A DNA stretch of 64,000 bases, taken from contig JAQFVV010012402.1 in the NCBI GenBank assembly GCA_028023455.1, positions 16,184,935-16,248,934 on the forward strand. Reading direction: 5' to 3'. Positions within the stretch are counted from its first letter, which is position 1, and each line of letters starts with the position of its first letter. Shown here piece by piece: positions 35,641 to 48,600 of the stretch. The notes beneath the pieces are model-generated. The model saw only the letters and a program-made list of their open reading frames with translations. It was not told where the DNA came from and made no database searches. Source of the DNA: Epiperipatus broadwayi. Taxonomy: Eukaryota > Onychophora > Udeonychophora > Euonychophora > Peripatidae. The position numbers and the translations under genes were made by a program.

Positions 35641-35989
35641 AAGTGGATATATATATATACAACAAATAAAGTTTTTGTAAAAAAAGAGGAAGTGTTTTAA
35701 TTATGGAATTATATGGTTATATGTAATGTATATTATGAAAAGAAAAAAGGATTGAGTGATGATTAGAAACAGAAGTAAATGGGTTTGTAATAATACACTA
35801 TAATATGATATATGCATAATAAAAACATTTGTAACATTTTATTTTGTAATTATGCTTACATGCCTGTTAATTATTATTTAAATGAGTACTTTTCCATTGA
35901 ATTAATATTTTTTGACAATGTATCATCTTCTAACAATATATTGGAAATATCTGAACAAGAAATATCCTTCATATTGAATTTTACAACAA

Positions 35990-37747
35990 GTGCTACAGCT
36001 AGAGTATCAACATTCAATCTTGATTTCTCACTTGTCCAAAAATCATTGCAATTGAAAAAACTCTTTCAACTGTTGCATTAGTTCCAGAGCAGCACAACCT
36101 AAATTGAACAAGTATAAATAAATTTTCACATGGAATATGTTCATTTTTAAAATGGCTGAAAATATCCACCCATCTTTTATCAATTTCAATGTGTTGATTT
36201 TTCCTTGGTATTAATTTTTCAGAATTTAAATATACATTCAGTCTTCTAATTTCTTCAAAAAGACAATTGTCATCGATTTTAATGTCTGGCATTTCTTTAG
36301 ATCAAAACTCAACACAAGATTCAATATCTGTCCAATACACTTGCAATGAAGTCAAAAAACACCATTGAAAACTGTTATTTCCCGTGATGTTTGTTTCAGA
36401 CCATTCTTCAATATATTGAAAACATGTTTGGTAAAAATTTTGCACTTCTTTGATAAACTTCTCTGTTATACTTGGATTTGATTCCTCTAAGTCTGACAAT
36501 TTTCTTTTTATAATTAAAGGAAGAAATTTTTCTTCAAATCGAAATTTATATTGAAGGATAAAGTCATTCAAAATAAGACTAACTTCTATAGCTAAAATGT
36601 GTTCACCTTCAATCTTTTTGAATTGTTTTGTGAAAAATAGATGCTTGATTATGTACAAAATACATTAATATTTCAGATATTTCATTATTGAAAAATGATT
36701 CCAGGATTTTAGGACATTTGTCTAAACTTAAAAAATATGAATGGAGAGGCTCAAATAATTGTAGAACACACTCTACAGCAGGTGTTAGAGGAAGCCATCT
36801 AACTTTTGAATATCCTAAAAGTTTTTTGTATTCAACATCCGCTTCTTCACAAAATTGTTTTAAAGTAACCACAAAAACAGTAAAATGACTAAATACAAAT
36901 AAATTGTAGTTATTATTACTTCTACATCAATTGGCATGGCACATGATGCCGTGTTGACTGCATTTGACAAAATATGTGCATTACAACCTATTCCTAGTAT
37001 TTTCTTTTGGAGTAAATCTTGTAATTTTATATACACATTATTCATCCCTTTGCGTCTTCGCCCACCAAAATTTGTGTTTGTATTATCAGCTGTTAGTGCA
37101 ACAACTTTGGATTTCAAATTGTTTTCATTTATTACTCTGTATAGATGGTTTGATAAAATTTCAGCAGCCTCATTCTCAATGGATTCAAAATTTAAAATTT
37201 TTACTTGAATCCCCTTGGTAACATTAAAATATCTTATTAGTATTGGATACAATTTGGTTTCATTATGATTTGATGCATCAGATAAAACCGTTACAAATGC
37301 TGCAATTTTCAAGTCTGCTGTAAGTATTTTATCACAGTAATTTTTAAATACTGATTTAATAATAGCTTTGTCCTGCCACATGAAAATTTAGCATTGTGAA
37401 ACTTTTTCAATAATTTAGTTGTACAATCCATACTACAAAAACTTTGTGAATTATGGTATGAAATGCAAATGTTCCCTCCATTGCAGCTAACTGTTTTTCA
37501 TCATCAGAATAATTTGAAGTTTAAAAAAACCTGTTACTTTATGACCGGAAGCTGATGCATCTAATGATTGCTTATATTTGTTGATGGATAAGTGTTTTGT
37601 TATAGCTGCTCTGCCCCCAACTGCAATACAAAATTCTCCTCTGCAAATATTGCAAAAAGCAATGTCTTCTTTCTTTGATATGAGGAATGGAAATTCCTTT
37701 TTCAATTGATCATTGAAATGGCATTTCCTCTTTTTTGATTTTACCAT
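35990..37747 (-). pseudogene. hAT-type transposase pseudogene
   Basis: Reads in four minus-strand blocks. 37747-37487: KKRKCHFNDQLKKEFPFLIS followed by IAFCNICRGEFCIAVGGRAAI and KHLSINKYKQSL, a BED-type finger (C-x2-C ... H). 37381-36860: VTVLSDASNHNETKLYPIL, VVALTADNTNTNFGG and LGIGCNAHILSNAVNTA, which carry the catalytic Asp and the C-x2-H context. 36872-36609: VTLKQFCEEADVEYKKLLGY and VRWLPLTPAVECVLQLFEPL. 36292-36014: FRLCCSGTNATVERVFSIAM, the hAT dimerisation end. Only a few frameshifts or stops separate them, so it died relatively recently. Confidence 0.85.
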
Positions 37748-38399
37748 CCCTTAAATGAAATTTAAAATTAAAAATAAAATATAAAACTACGCGAACGATG
37801 CAGGCATATTATGAATAAATAAAATTAATTATTATAACTGAAACTTTAATAACATAAGCGAATAAACTTCACTAAAATTTAAATTATTTTACATTTCTGT
37901 TGACAACAGGATTGTATAAACTTGTAAATAAAATTATACATATTTGCAAATTATTAAATAGATAATGAATTAATAAAACGTGAATTGTACTTATCTCTGT
38001 ATAATTGAATATTCACTGAGAAAGAAATAATTACTATGAATCATTCAATTGCAGACATGCTGTGAGTCTACTGCGTGCATATGTGCCGTGTCATGTTTCG
38101 GTAAGAAGTAAACAAAGCCACTTGTGCGCAGCATGCTCTTTCAAGGTCTCGCGTGCAGAGCGCATATGTCTCATAATCATGTCTTATACCGCAATGTACT
38201 GAGCCTTGATGAATCGCCATATCAAATATAAATACATCACATAATGTGTAACAGATTAGTCTTCAAATATCAAAAAGGAGGATATTTAGAAGGACACTTT
38301 TCAAGGGAGGACAAAACATACAAAAGAAAAACTGTCCTCCTAAAGGAGAACGATTGGTCACTTTAGAAATTATAAATAATCAAAAGTTTGTCTCAACTT

Positions 38400-39050
38400 T
38401 AAAAATCACACTATTTTTTAAATAAACTCTTGGACACATTTACATTATAATATTATGAGATATAGTGTACCATGTGTGACCTGGCTTTTATAATATAGAA
38501 AACATATATATATATATGTGTGTAATCTGAGATTTAAAAAAGGCTTTGAGTATGGCCTCTTAAAACTATTTAGATTTAAATACAGGATATTATCATTTTC
38601 TAAATAATATTTATTATAATGAAACAATAGTAATACTAGGATTAACACTGATAAGGATGACAAAAAATTCCATACCTTCAACAGTTTTATAACAAACATA
38701 TTGTGAATTTGGAAGATAAAGAAATGATAATACATGAATCTTTATTTAAGTCATTTAGATTTTGTAGATTATGTGATTGTTTTTTGTAGGAAGAAAGTAA
38801 GATTAAAAATAAAAAGATTAAAATAATGTTCAATGGATTTTATCTGAAAAAAAAAAAGACATAACCATTTATTAAAAGAAATTAACAATTACAAATACTC
38901 ATGGTTTTAATACTGATAAGGTGAAATTAATCATAGAATTAAACTTTGATTAAATGCTTTGGTAGAAATAACTTCAAATTAATTCATAGAATTTTAATGC
39001 TTTTGATAAAAATAACTTAATGTATATAAAAAAGCATGCTTATATTTTTG
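38400..39050. other. No assignable feature
   Basis: AT-rich, one tatatg microsatellite near 38500. No similarity recognised. Confidence 0.45.
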
Positions 39051-39059
39051 AAAAGTAAA

Positions 39060-39310
39060 CTTTTTAATAGATGTGTTTTGCTTGCTTTTACATATGGATC
39101 TCTAACAAAAGACCAATATAGACATTTCAGATCACACAATGAAGTATGGAAAGATAAAAGTTGGGAATAACAAAAAGATATTAATGAAATTATTAAGACA
39201 GAAATGAGTTGGGATTGATATATTTCTAGAAGAGAATATAATAAACAATTGAAGTCTCAAACTGAATCCAATATATAGTAAAAGATATTTAAAAAAACCC
39301 ACATATGAAA
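39060..39310 (+). pseudogene. Possible non-LTR retrotransposon C-terminal fragment
   Basis: Reads TYGS-like residues then QYRHFRSHNEVWKDKSWE, DINEIIKTEMSWDWYISRRE (if TGA is read through) and YNKQLKSQTE. This resembles the C-terminal part of RTE-type proteins, where ERKMLGI---DR-RNE and a KW-W-GHI-R segment follow the YGSETW block. Similarity is partial. Confidence 0.4.
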
Positions 39311-39769
39311 TGGAGGTTTGCTAGCATCATATGGAGAAGAGAGGTCATGAATCAGAATAATTGTATTAAATAAATCTTCATTCTATAGTGGATGTGTAAT
39401 GTTTAAATATGATGATAAACATCAGTAGAATCATTCTTAATTAATTAATCATTAAGTTATCATTTTATTTATCATTAAGTTAATTAAAAAATCAATTTGG
39501 AGACATCTTTAAAACAATTACTTGCTTAAATTAAATTATTTAAAATATAAAAAAATATATATGAAAGAAATTATATACCTTTAAATTCATATCTCTACAT
39601 ATTTAATAATAGAAAATTTCAATAATATAGATTTTCAGTGGATCACAACAGAACAATAAAAGTCCTTGTGAATGATTTATCTCTACTTACTTTATCTTCT
39701 TTTATTAAAAAGAAAAATATTACAGTTTTTTTATATTTTTATTTAATTTAGAAATTCTATTTGTTTATT

Positions 39770-40287
39770 CTATCTTGTGTCATGGTTTAAGTGGTCCCTT
39801 TATCGACAAAATAAAGATATTGTTTGACTGTTTTAAATTTCAAAGCGCATTTTATACAGATTATAGCCTGTCTTAAAAATATTTACATATACTTCCTGTG
39901 CACTTAATAAATAATTATAACTCTACAATAGTTTATATATTTCCAATATAAAGATTGTAATATTAAGTCATAAATCACAAGATTTCACGAATATTAATTT
40001 GTATAGGAAATGTGGACTTAAACAGTGGAGAGAACAACAGCTTCACACTCCCAAATCAAGATTCTTCAGATTGGCCTATATAAGTGGAAAGTTAGGTTAA
40101 AGATAAGATGGCTACTCTTATCTTTATAAAAGTCCCTATCTTGTGTCATGGTTTGAGAGGTCCTTCTATTGGAAAAATAAAGATATTGCTTGACTGTTAT
40201 AAATTTCAAGGCGCATTTGATACAGGTTATAGCCTGTCTTAAAAGTATTTACATATACTTCCTATGCACTTAATAAATAATTATAAC
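39770..40287. repeat. 152-bp direct repeats 366 bp apart
   Basis: 39770-39921 and 40136-40287 are the same sequence at about 88-90 percent identity (ctatcttgtgtcatggttt to ataattataac), separated by 214 bp of single-copy sequence. The layout is a partial tandem dimer of a 366-bp unit, like family A at 3000-3516, but no CTGANGA core was found on either strand. Confidence 0.75.
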
Positions 40288-40289
40288 AA

Positions 40290-42090
40290 CAAATATTATA
40301 CCAATTTTTTTACATATTTCTATCAAATGGATTTTCTTCAAATTTTGTACATGTGTTAGGTATTTATGCCAATGCATTATTTCAGGGTTGTCCAGTCTAA
40401 AAATATTAGTATGCTAATTTCAATCTATGTTATAGGCTCAGTACATTTTCAGTGGTGTGCAATAGATGGCAGTATATTGTTTAAAAATAAACTTTCATTG
40501 GATTTCATGACTAATTCATTAAAAAGTATTTGCAGTTAATTAAAACTTACTTTTTCTAGACTGTTTAACTCAAACTTGCTTTTTTTAATATGCTGCCATC
40601 ATGAAAATAAGCATCTTGTAAATAATTAATTTATGGAACACCCCCCCCACACACACACACTTTTATGGTTACATATAACAGCCAAAATTGTATTGAAGAA
40701 GCAAAAGTCTTTCAATTTTTAGTACATTACTCATCAAATTAAATAAAAACATTTTTTTTATAATATATATATATTATTTGTTGTATTACATTTGTAAGAA
40801 AAATTTAAAAGTGAATGAAATATTTATTGTAATAATTTTTGATTAAAATAAAAATGTCTGATGGAAAAAAGAGAGGTACATTTTACATTTAAAATGTTCC
40901 CAAACCATTTTTTTAATTATTTATTTAGGCATTTTTCAATTACCAATTTAATAAAATACCTTTTTAAAATATTAGTTCTTCTTTTCATACCAACCTAAAC
41001 TTCATTGTCTGATATAGCTATTTTATTGCTTACTATCTCAACCTAGACAAAGATTATTATTATTTCGTTTGCTTTTCCAGATACTTTAGTAGGGGTGTAT
41101 TAAATTCCTGTTCATGCTACTGCATGTGAGGCATTATTATAATATGAATCTGGATGTAATGCACACCCCTTGTGACCAGCCTTACCATTTGCTTTTATTT
41201 AATACACATTTTGTACATGGATTACCTTTTTTTTTCTTTTACTTAATATTCATTTTCAATTGCAAAATTTATTTTCTTCAGTTTGTTTAATATATACACT
41301 TGTATCCATATATCCCATAATAAACGCAGACATTTCTCATAGATTTACACTTCTGTGTACATTTTGTTTGTCCCTGATGTATGTATTTGTTAAATAATTA
41401 TATTGTTTTATTAAATAAATTATTTATATTGCAAAATTTATGACTTACTTATTTTTATTTAAATTCAAAAATAAATCTGGATATTTTATTTTTATCTATT
41501 ACTTTTCTTTTATTCATATTTAAATATTATGCAACTTCCGCAAGTGGATAGGTCATACATTGTAGGAACACACGTTTGCGATCATTCTAAGACAAAAAAA
41601 AAAAAAAATTATAAAGTCATTTCAATAAAGAAAGATTCTGTTGCAATATATTCAGTCCTAATTTTTCTCCTTGGAAATCAATATTTTCATCATATCTTCA
41701 TTCGTTTTAATTAACACATTTAATTAATTCTGAAAGCTATACATACATCATTAGCTTTGAGACATGAGGGTTATTAAGATATTAGATTATAGCTGAATTA
41801 ACTTCCTTTTTACATTTAATCATGTTTAAATTCATTTAAATTTTATTCCCTATTCTTCTATCTTTTAATATGTAATTGTCTTTTATTTATTTTCATCTAT
41901 ACATGCATTGAATAATTTCATTTTCATTTTTATATAGCACAATGTCACAAATTTCAGATAGATCTGCATGTATAAAAATTGTTTTCTAGGTTTTTATATT
42001 TTTACTTTTATAAATTTTAATGTTTTACTTTTTTGTGTGCTATTGATTTATCTCCTTTTTCAATAAATTTTAAAAACATAAACACATTTG
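40290..42090. other. No assignable feature
   Basis: AT-rich, short c and ca runs near 40640. No gene or repeat family recognised. Confidence 0.45.
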
Positions 42091-42347
42091 CCTTATTACT
42101 GTGATGTGATGAACTGTGGCTTCTCCTTTTTTGGAGTCAAGAATCTTTCGGCCACTATGCCCAGAGATCCACCTTACCCTCCCTTTCCATTCTCTACCCT
42201 GTTGTTATCATATTCTTCTCTATCCTTCTCCATCCTATTTCCACAACATAAACTTTGTCAATTTTATGGCCTTTATATCTAAATCCCCATTAACTTTTCT
42301 CAAACTCAGCATAAAAATTAAGAACCTACTTTTTCTATAATCACTTT

Positions 42348-42751
42348 CAATAAATATCTTGTTTTTATATATGACTATTATAAAAATATAACCAACCACC
42401 AACGTTTCAACTATTTACAATAAAGTCTTTATCAAGGTAATTAAAAATAAAAATATGTAATAATAAATATAAATATCCAATATTTTTTATATTTTTTTAG
42501 TGTTTTATTTTTTTTGGAAATATTTGGAATATTGGATATTTATATTTATTATTATGCATTTGTATTTTTATTTTACCTTGATAATGACTATATTGTAAAA
42601 TAGTCGAAATGTTACTGGTTGGTTATATTTTTATAATAGACATATATAAAAACAAGATTTTAAAAAAAAAGTTGTGTATTGATTTGTATTTATATTTATT
42701 GAAAGTTATGTACTATTTTTGAAAATAAATATGTAGTTGATATTTTAAATT
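42348..42751. mobile_element. Family E foldback inserted in LINE-L
   Basis: 404 bp flanked by the exact 12-bp direct repeat tataatcacttt (42336-42347 and 42752-42763). The empty site is present in LINE-L copies at about 1850 and 27725. Inverted arms (about 42354-42520 and 42525-42665) both carry the HHR-like sequence: at 42575-42617 (+), ACC TTGATAA t GACTAT ... ATAGTC GAAAT GTT, and its partner on the minus strand with GAAACGTTGGT. The 3' part 42665-42751 is single. Confidence 0.75.
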
Positions 42752-42796
42752 TATAATCACTTTGTTTATATTTATTCTTCCACAACTTCATTATTT

Positions 42797-43457
42797 CATC
42801 ACATGACCACCACTTCTTATGCTTCTGTATAACAGTTGTTAAAACAGGAAAAACCCATTATACGTATTGCCACACACAGCAAGCTAGAGTAATCAATGGA
42901 TGAAAGAAGGCTTGTGAATAAAATCCCCATCTAGTGCCTACTCATCCAATATCCCCAATCTAGTTTCTGGCTTGTGGCCTTCATCAATGAGAAGCCATGA
43001 ATCTGAAAGCACTGCACCTAGATCTTAGAAGTGGTGGTCATGTGATGTTTATTGGCTTAAAACCAATCCTATCTAATAGGATAGTGGTGGCTATGGTTAT
43101 TAAAGAACCAGGGACATCAAAATGTATGGGTACTGAACTGAATTCAGACCCATATGACTATATAAGCTAATGGTTTGGATTGAAAACATTAAGGTGTTTT
43201 CAGTTTAAGACTCATAGTTTTGTAGTTAAGTGGAGATAAAAGGTGGCTTCTGGAGGGTTGCATTAGATCCTAAGAACTAGATGCAGTGCTCTCAGATCCA
43301 AGGATACTCACTGACAAAGGCCACAAGCCAGAAACTAGTCTGGGGATATTGGATGAGTAGGCACTAGATGGGGATTTTATGCACAAGCCTTCTGGCATCC
43401 ATTGATTAGTCTAGCTTGCTGTATGTGGCAACACGTATAGTGAGTTTTTCCTGTTTT
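42797..43457. mobile_element. Family B foldback inserted in LINE-L
   Basis: 661 bp flanked by the exact 13-bp direct repeat aacttcattattt (42784-42796 and 43458-43470); the uninterrupted sequence is seen in LINE-L at about 27700. The outer arms (42797-43000, minus-oriented, and 43285-43457, plus) are complements and each contains an HHR-like core, but both are mutated (TTGATGA in the left arm, CTGACAA in the right). A longer centre (43020-43285) is found in this copy only. Begins two bases before TCACATGA. Confidence 0.8.
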
Positions 43458-43523
43458 AACTTCATTATTTGTATATTTCTGCTAGCAGGCATTTACATTC
43501 AATTAATAGATGCCTAATATTTT

Positions 43524-44048
43524 CTATACCTTCTTTACATAACTTGCAGATGAAATCATCCATAATTTCCAATTATTTGTATATTCTCTTGTTGCTAATG
43601 GTTCAAGCTTAAATAGTAAAGTACTTTCATTGCTGTTATCATAAATTAACTCCCAGCCAATATTCTGTTTACTTCTATATATATTTAAACTCTTTTTACT
43701 CTCCATACTAGTTCTCCATCTCTCCAACTCCCTACTTTTTATTAATGCATCTATTCTTCTATCCCATTCCTTGCCACTATAACACTCAATAATTCTTCTA
43801 ACATAATCATCCCATGTTTTGAACAAGTACACTGACATAAAGACTTTATCCATAACTTCTGCATACCATAATACCTTTCTCACCCATCTTGTTGTACACC
43901 CTTTACTTATAACCCAATTAAATACTATTTTGGTTATTCTCTTATTATCCATAAACTTCAATCTACCCAACATTTTCATTTTTTTTAATCTCTCGTATAA
44001 AAACTTGACCATCCCATTTCTCCTCAAATTGCCTCCTTTGGTGTCCAC
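43524..44048 (-). pseudogene. LINE-L RT C-terminal domain, longest open stretch
   Basis: 174 codons: MVKFLYERLKKMKMLGRLKF, MDNKRITKIVFNWVISKG, FKTWDDYVRRIIECYSGKEW, RRIDALIKSRELERWRTSME, SKKSLNIYRSKQNIGWELIY, DNSNESTLLFKLEPLATREY. It then runs into SSASYVKKV, where a frameshift replaces the CKLC knuckle. Matches 27189-27600. The knuckle and tail resume past the B insertion. This is the least damaged coding stretch of the family here. Confidence 0.85.
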
Positions 44049-44428
44049 ACATCTGCATCTAATGCATGTCTTCCTACTTCCCCTTCTAATTTTTCTAAGT
44101 AATCTAACATTCCTTTACTAACACAAAATGCATCATTATCATAAGTTAACCATGCTATCGTCACCTCCTTCCACACAATTCAAGCTACCTCATATTTATT
44201 ATATGAAAACATTGTTAATTTCTTTATCAGTCCCTTTCTTTTCTTTGTTTAATTTTCAATTTTTCTTCCATTCATCCAAACAATGTCTCTGATTACTTAA
44301 AATGATTCCCAAATAGTTATACCTATTAACCACATCTAACTTTAATTCCCCCAATAAAAAATTTTTCTCTTCTCTCTTCTCTTGCCCTAGTACTTATCAT
44401 CATTACTTTTGAATTTTCTTCATTAAAT

Positions 44429-44734
44429 TTAATCCCCATCTCTTAACCCATCCTTACACAAGTCTTCGTCACACAAGAAGATATCATCAGCAAATAAAAG
44501 ACCCGATAATGCATACTCTCTCTTGTCATCTATTAATGGTATCACTACTCCTATTTCTAGTTCTTCTATTGCTCTCAGATATAACAAAAACAAAATAAAT
44601 AACATTGGGCAATCTTGCTTTAGTCCCACCCCATTTTTAACTTTAACTGAATCTATATTTCCTAATTGATATGTATAATAATTATTTTCATACAATCTCT
44701 GAATAAGATCGACTGAATTTCCATTCATTATCAA
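44429..44734 (-). pseudogene. LINE-L RT palm fragment with FADD box
   Basis: 101 codons: NSVDLIQRLYENNYYTYQLG, NIDSVKVKNGVGLKQDCPML, FILFLLYLRAIEELEIGVVI, then GLLFADDIFLCDEDL. KNGVGLKQDCPM corresponds to the G--QG-P block (G to D change) and FADD is the catalytic box. Upstream, the FIDI-KAY block lies at about 44760-44800. Open but incomplete. It gives the best LINE-L palm sequence in the window. Confidence 0.85.
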
Positions 44735-45659
44735 ATTTACTAAAGTTATCCATAATCTATTTTTATTTGCTTTATCATATGCCTTATTTATATCTATAAA
44801 GACTACATATATATTTGTCTACCTGTATTCCTACTCATTATATAAGTTATGTGCCTACAAATAAACTATCTCCTATATGCCTATTCAGTAGAAAATCTTG
44901 CATTTCTCCCACTATTATTTTCTGCCATCTATTTTGTGACTCTTTCAGCCACCACATATGCAAAAACTTTATATAACATTGATGTTACTGCTACCAATCT
45001 ATAATTGTTTAACTTTCTATGATCCTTACCCTTTCCTTTAAATAGTAACTTTATTCTTGTAGTATTTCAGCTATATGGAAATTCTCTCTTCTGTGCCATT
45101 TTATTAAAACATTATAATAGATTTAATTTTGCACTATTTCCTAAATTCATTACCATTTCTGCTGTTCATCCATTTAAACCTTTTGCCTTTCCATTTTTCA
45201 ATTTCTTCCCTGTCTCATTCAATTCATTTTCTGTAACCTAATATTTCTATTAATATATACTTTCTTGTTTGTTATCTTTCTGTCCTTCACATCTAACCTA
45301 TTTTTTATATCCATTATATACTTATTTAAGATTGTCTCTAATTGTTCTCTAGAGCTACAGTCTATTCCCTCATCATTTAGTAATACTATTTATTTCTCCC
45401 CTACATTCATACTTTTAATATATTTTCAAATTTTTTTACTCCCATCTCTTTCACTTTTATTAATATCCTCCAACAATTTACTATTTAATTTCATTCTCTA
45501 TAATTATCTATTTTAGCCACCTTTTTTAAAAAATACTTTTCCCATTTAATATTAACATCTTTTTCACTTTCTCTTTAGCACTACCTGGTAAGACTTTTTG
45601 TATGCTTTCAATTTTTGTTTTTACTATTAAATCATTCTATATCAGAATTCAATAAATTG

Positions 45660-48600
45660 AAATTGATTTGGTATAAATTTGCAAATGAAAAAAATTTTAA
45701 AAATTAATTTTTGAACTTTGCAAATACTGAAAAAATGAGATTGTAATGATAACAAAAGGTGTATTTCAAAAAATAAACAAAATGTATTTAATTGAAAATA
45801 TTCATTTGTGATGAATCTATAAAATTCTGCTTTAACATTTAAAACTTATTTTCTAATTTTTAGAATATGTCAAATTATCATAATACAGTCTCTGCAATAA
45901 TTGCATTGTTTATTATTTCAGAAGATGGGATAATCACAATGCCATGGTTTTCTTTGTTAACATTTCTCTACAAGTTATTACTTTCTATTTTAAAAAATAA
46001 AACATATACATCTAAAATAACAGTGTAATAATGTATACTTTTGATTTTTAATAATTATTAAACAATTATTATGTAAAAACAATCATGAACCTTAATAAAC
46101 TTTGCAAAAAAAAAACAAAAAACAAGTTTTTAATTGTTTCAAAATTTATCTCAAAGTAATTTAACAAATTGTCTTGAAAGATGTTACAAAGGAATAAATC
46201 AAAGTGAAAATGGCAGTACTGAAACTATTTGACTTTACAGCTATTCAATTAGACTGATCTCTTTTGATATTTTTTTAAATTAAAAAAGCAATATTTTAAA
46301 ACTATGCAAATTTATGAATAAAAAAGTAGCAAAATATCTCAATAGATGGTGGTATAAACACAATTCTTTTAAAAAATACAGTTACAGCATTTTTTCTAGA
46401 TTTTTCTTACTACAGGCTTCTGTGGTGATATTCTATATAATTAATGGCAGCTATGAACTTACATTTTCTAAATCTCAGCATTTTTATACCAGAACAATAA
46501 TGCAAAAACACTTAAGAAAACTTTGCTATTTTTTAAATCAATATTCATCTAGAATTTGATTTGAAATTATCATCAATATGAATACAATATGCTGGTAAGT
46601 ACTCTAGATAATTTTCACATTTACTTTTTTTCATGCAGGAAAAGTTGCTCTCATATGCCTGTGTTACCAAACATAATCTATATCTCTCATGCAAAATTAA
46701 TTATCTTTGAGAGTAGTGTCTTATATTAATGGAGGCCTATAAAAACTTTGTTTTTGAATTGCCCTTGAATGGATTATCATTATTAAAGTATATATACATA
46801 ACTTTGATACTTTTCAAATGTTACTTTTGTGACACAATATATTATAATGTTTACTTTCCATTTTACTGTATCTTTATGTCATTTGTCAATTTAAAAATCA
46901 GGCTCATAATAAATTCAAGCCCTAATTTAGGTATGTTCAATAAAAGTTGATTTATTTAAAAAAAAAAAAGCTCTAAGTATAGGTGAACCACTTATGCTTT
47001 TAAAATGTTTATTGACAGGGGAGGATATATCAATTCTGTAGAGGATATGTACAGATTTGTTTCTTTCCATAATGTTATATATATATATATATATATACAT
47101 ATTGACCTTCCAGATTAGAAATATGGGAAGTTCACATTATGCCAATAGTGATCAGGGGTACCTAATAGATAAAAAATGAATTGTAACATAACTTAGTATA
47201 TAATTTGGTTGAAAGGTTCTCAGAATGTTATTTATGGTGTACCAATCATTAATTTTATTTTTATTTTATGTATATCTAATAGTGGAAGAGGAAGATGGAT
47301 TATATCAGGAATTGTTGGTATGAGAGCCAAACTAGTTGGAATAAATATTTGTCTACAAAGCTCTAATGAGTGCTTATTCATTAATTTTAATCTATTGTTT
47401 ATTGCCATTCTAAGATTTGACTTGTATATGTGGGTGGGTGTGTCCAGTCACATCATCTCACACTTCATTCATATTTTTAATTATCACTCAGAATATCCAT
47501 CTTGCAATAACATTATTTATTTGACATAGAAATTGCTAATAGCTGTCATTAATAGAACTCTGGATTAATGGAAAGACAAACACACACACACACACCATTA
47601 GTTAATATGATTTTTTAAATTATTTATTGTATAAAATCTTGCATTTAAAAAAAAAAATGTAAAAGTTATTTACTTTATTTATTATTAATTAATATTTGTA
47701 ACTTAATATTTTTTTTTTGTTTGTTTCAAAATTCTATTCCTAACATTTTTTTTTTTTTTTACAAGCAATAAATTCTTGCATATTGTTGGTCTCATTATAA
47801 AAAAAAAAAAGAGGCATGGCTAAATAGACAGAAGACTTCAGAAATAAAAGTTTAAAGAAGGTGAAATATTTTCTAAAAAAAAAAAAAAAGAAATATAATA
47901 AAACAATGAACTTAATATTTTCATTGGATTCCCTACTCTTTCTTTTAATAAGGAAAGTTATTTTATACTACTCAAGCAGAAAGGCCAAGTGTAATTGTGA
48001 AGGACCCAGGATAATATTATTCAATATGGAAGGATAAACTTTTAGAGGTACACCAATTTCTAATTTTTATCAGCTAGCAATTTGAACTTATTTTATTCAT
48101 AACGCATAGATATTATTTAGAAAAATCGCTAATACAATTTCACTATAATGTATTTATAATAAATAGTGTGATGCTGGAATTATGTAAAGTAATAATAATG
48201 ATATTAATTGGAAAATATATGCTGAACTGTATAATGGAATATTTTATTTACTCTTATTTAATAAATTTTCTATTTATATTGTGTAAAATAAGGCTAAAAA
48301 AAAAGAGAAATTATTCATTCTAAGATTTTACATTATTGGAATAATTATATGTACTAAATTGCCTTACCTTTCACACCCACAGGAGTAATAGAATGCATGA
48401 CTTAATGATATTTAATAATCATTTATCAGAAATATGCATAAACATGGATGACCAAATAACCCTGATCTTGATCATTATGAAAATTTACTAAATGTTGGAA
48501 ATTTTAAACCAAACAGAGTTTATGAAAAATAAATTGATTCAAATACATGCAAAAGTTGCTTATAATGTCCATTAGGAAATCCTAAGAACATTGGAGGTTA

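Larger units (their letters stand above)
34565..35788. mobile_element. Inverted PLE 3'-end pair (family E) with 14-bp target duplication
   Basis: Arms 34565-35095 and 35153-35718 are near-perfect complements around a 57-bp spacer; 35719-35788 is single. The flanks are an exact 14-bp direct repeat aataatacactata (34551-34564 and 35789-35802). The right arm encodes KMLEGVRLYKERMVKESLYI and ERYKPVSNRIG, matching the C-terminus of PLE GIY-YIG proteins, so each arm is a 5'-truncated PLE. Both arms end in an HHR-like sequence. Inserted within the hAT element. Confidence 0.8.
34486..38360 (-). mobile_element. hAT-type DNA transposon, decayed
   Basis: Spans from cagtgaaaaggaggacaaat (34488) to a complementary-type end near 38290-38360 (aggaggacagt on the minus strand). 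The whole is flanked by a 16-nt direct repeat, aattataaataatcaa, at 34454-34469 and 38368-38383. It carries the transposase remnant 35990-37750 on the minus strand and an inverted PLE pair at 34565-35788. A CpG-rich block at 38040-38230 lies upstream of the transposase and may be its promoter. The exact termini and an 8-bp duplication could not be fixed. Confidence 0.6.
42095..45655 (-). mobile_element. LINE-L copy with two nested insertions
   Basis: Minus-strand LINE-L from its linker (about 45655) through the RT to the 3' UTR and gatgt tail near 42100. An E element is inserted at 42348-42751 and a B element at 42797-43457, only 33 bp of LINE-L separating their duplications (42764-42783). 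The reading KGLNGWTAEMVMNLGNSAKL around 45130-45230 matches the plus copy at 60895-60965. The endonuclease is missing, so the copy is 5'-truncated. Confidence 0.85.

Noticed and set aside
34600-35700. Considered as a MITE or LTR pair
   Set aside because: The arms are inverted, not direct, encode a PLE GIY-YIG C-terminus and have a 14-bp duplication, so a PLE-derived foldback fits better.
36936-37221. Plus-strand ORFs opposite the hAT transposase
   Set aside because: Shadows; the minus frame holds the recognisable hAT blocks.
43819-44121. Plus-strand ORF opposite the LINE-L C-terminal domain
   Set aside because: Antisense shadow of the LINE-L frame at 43524-44048.
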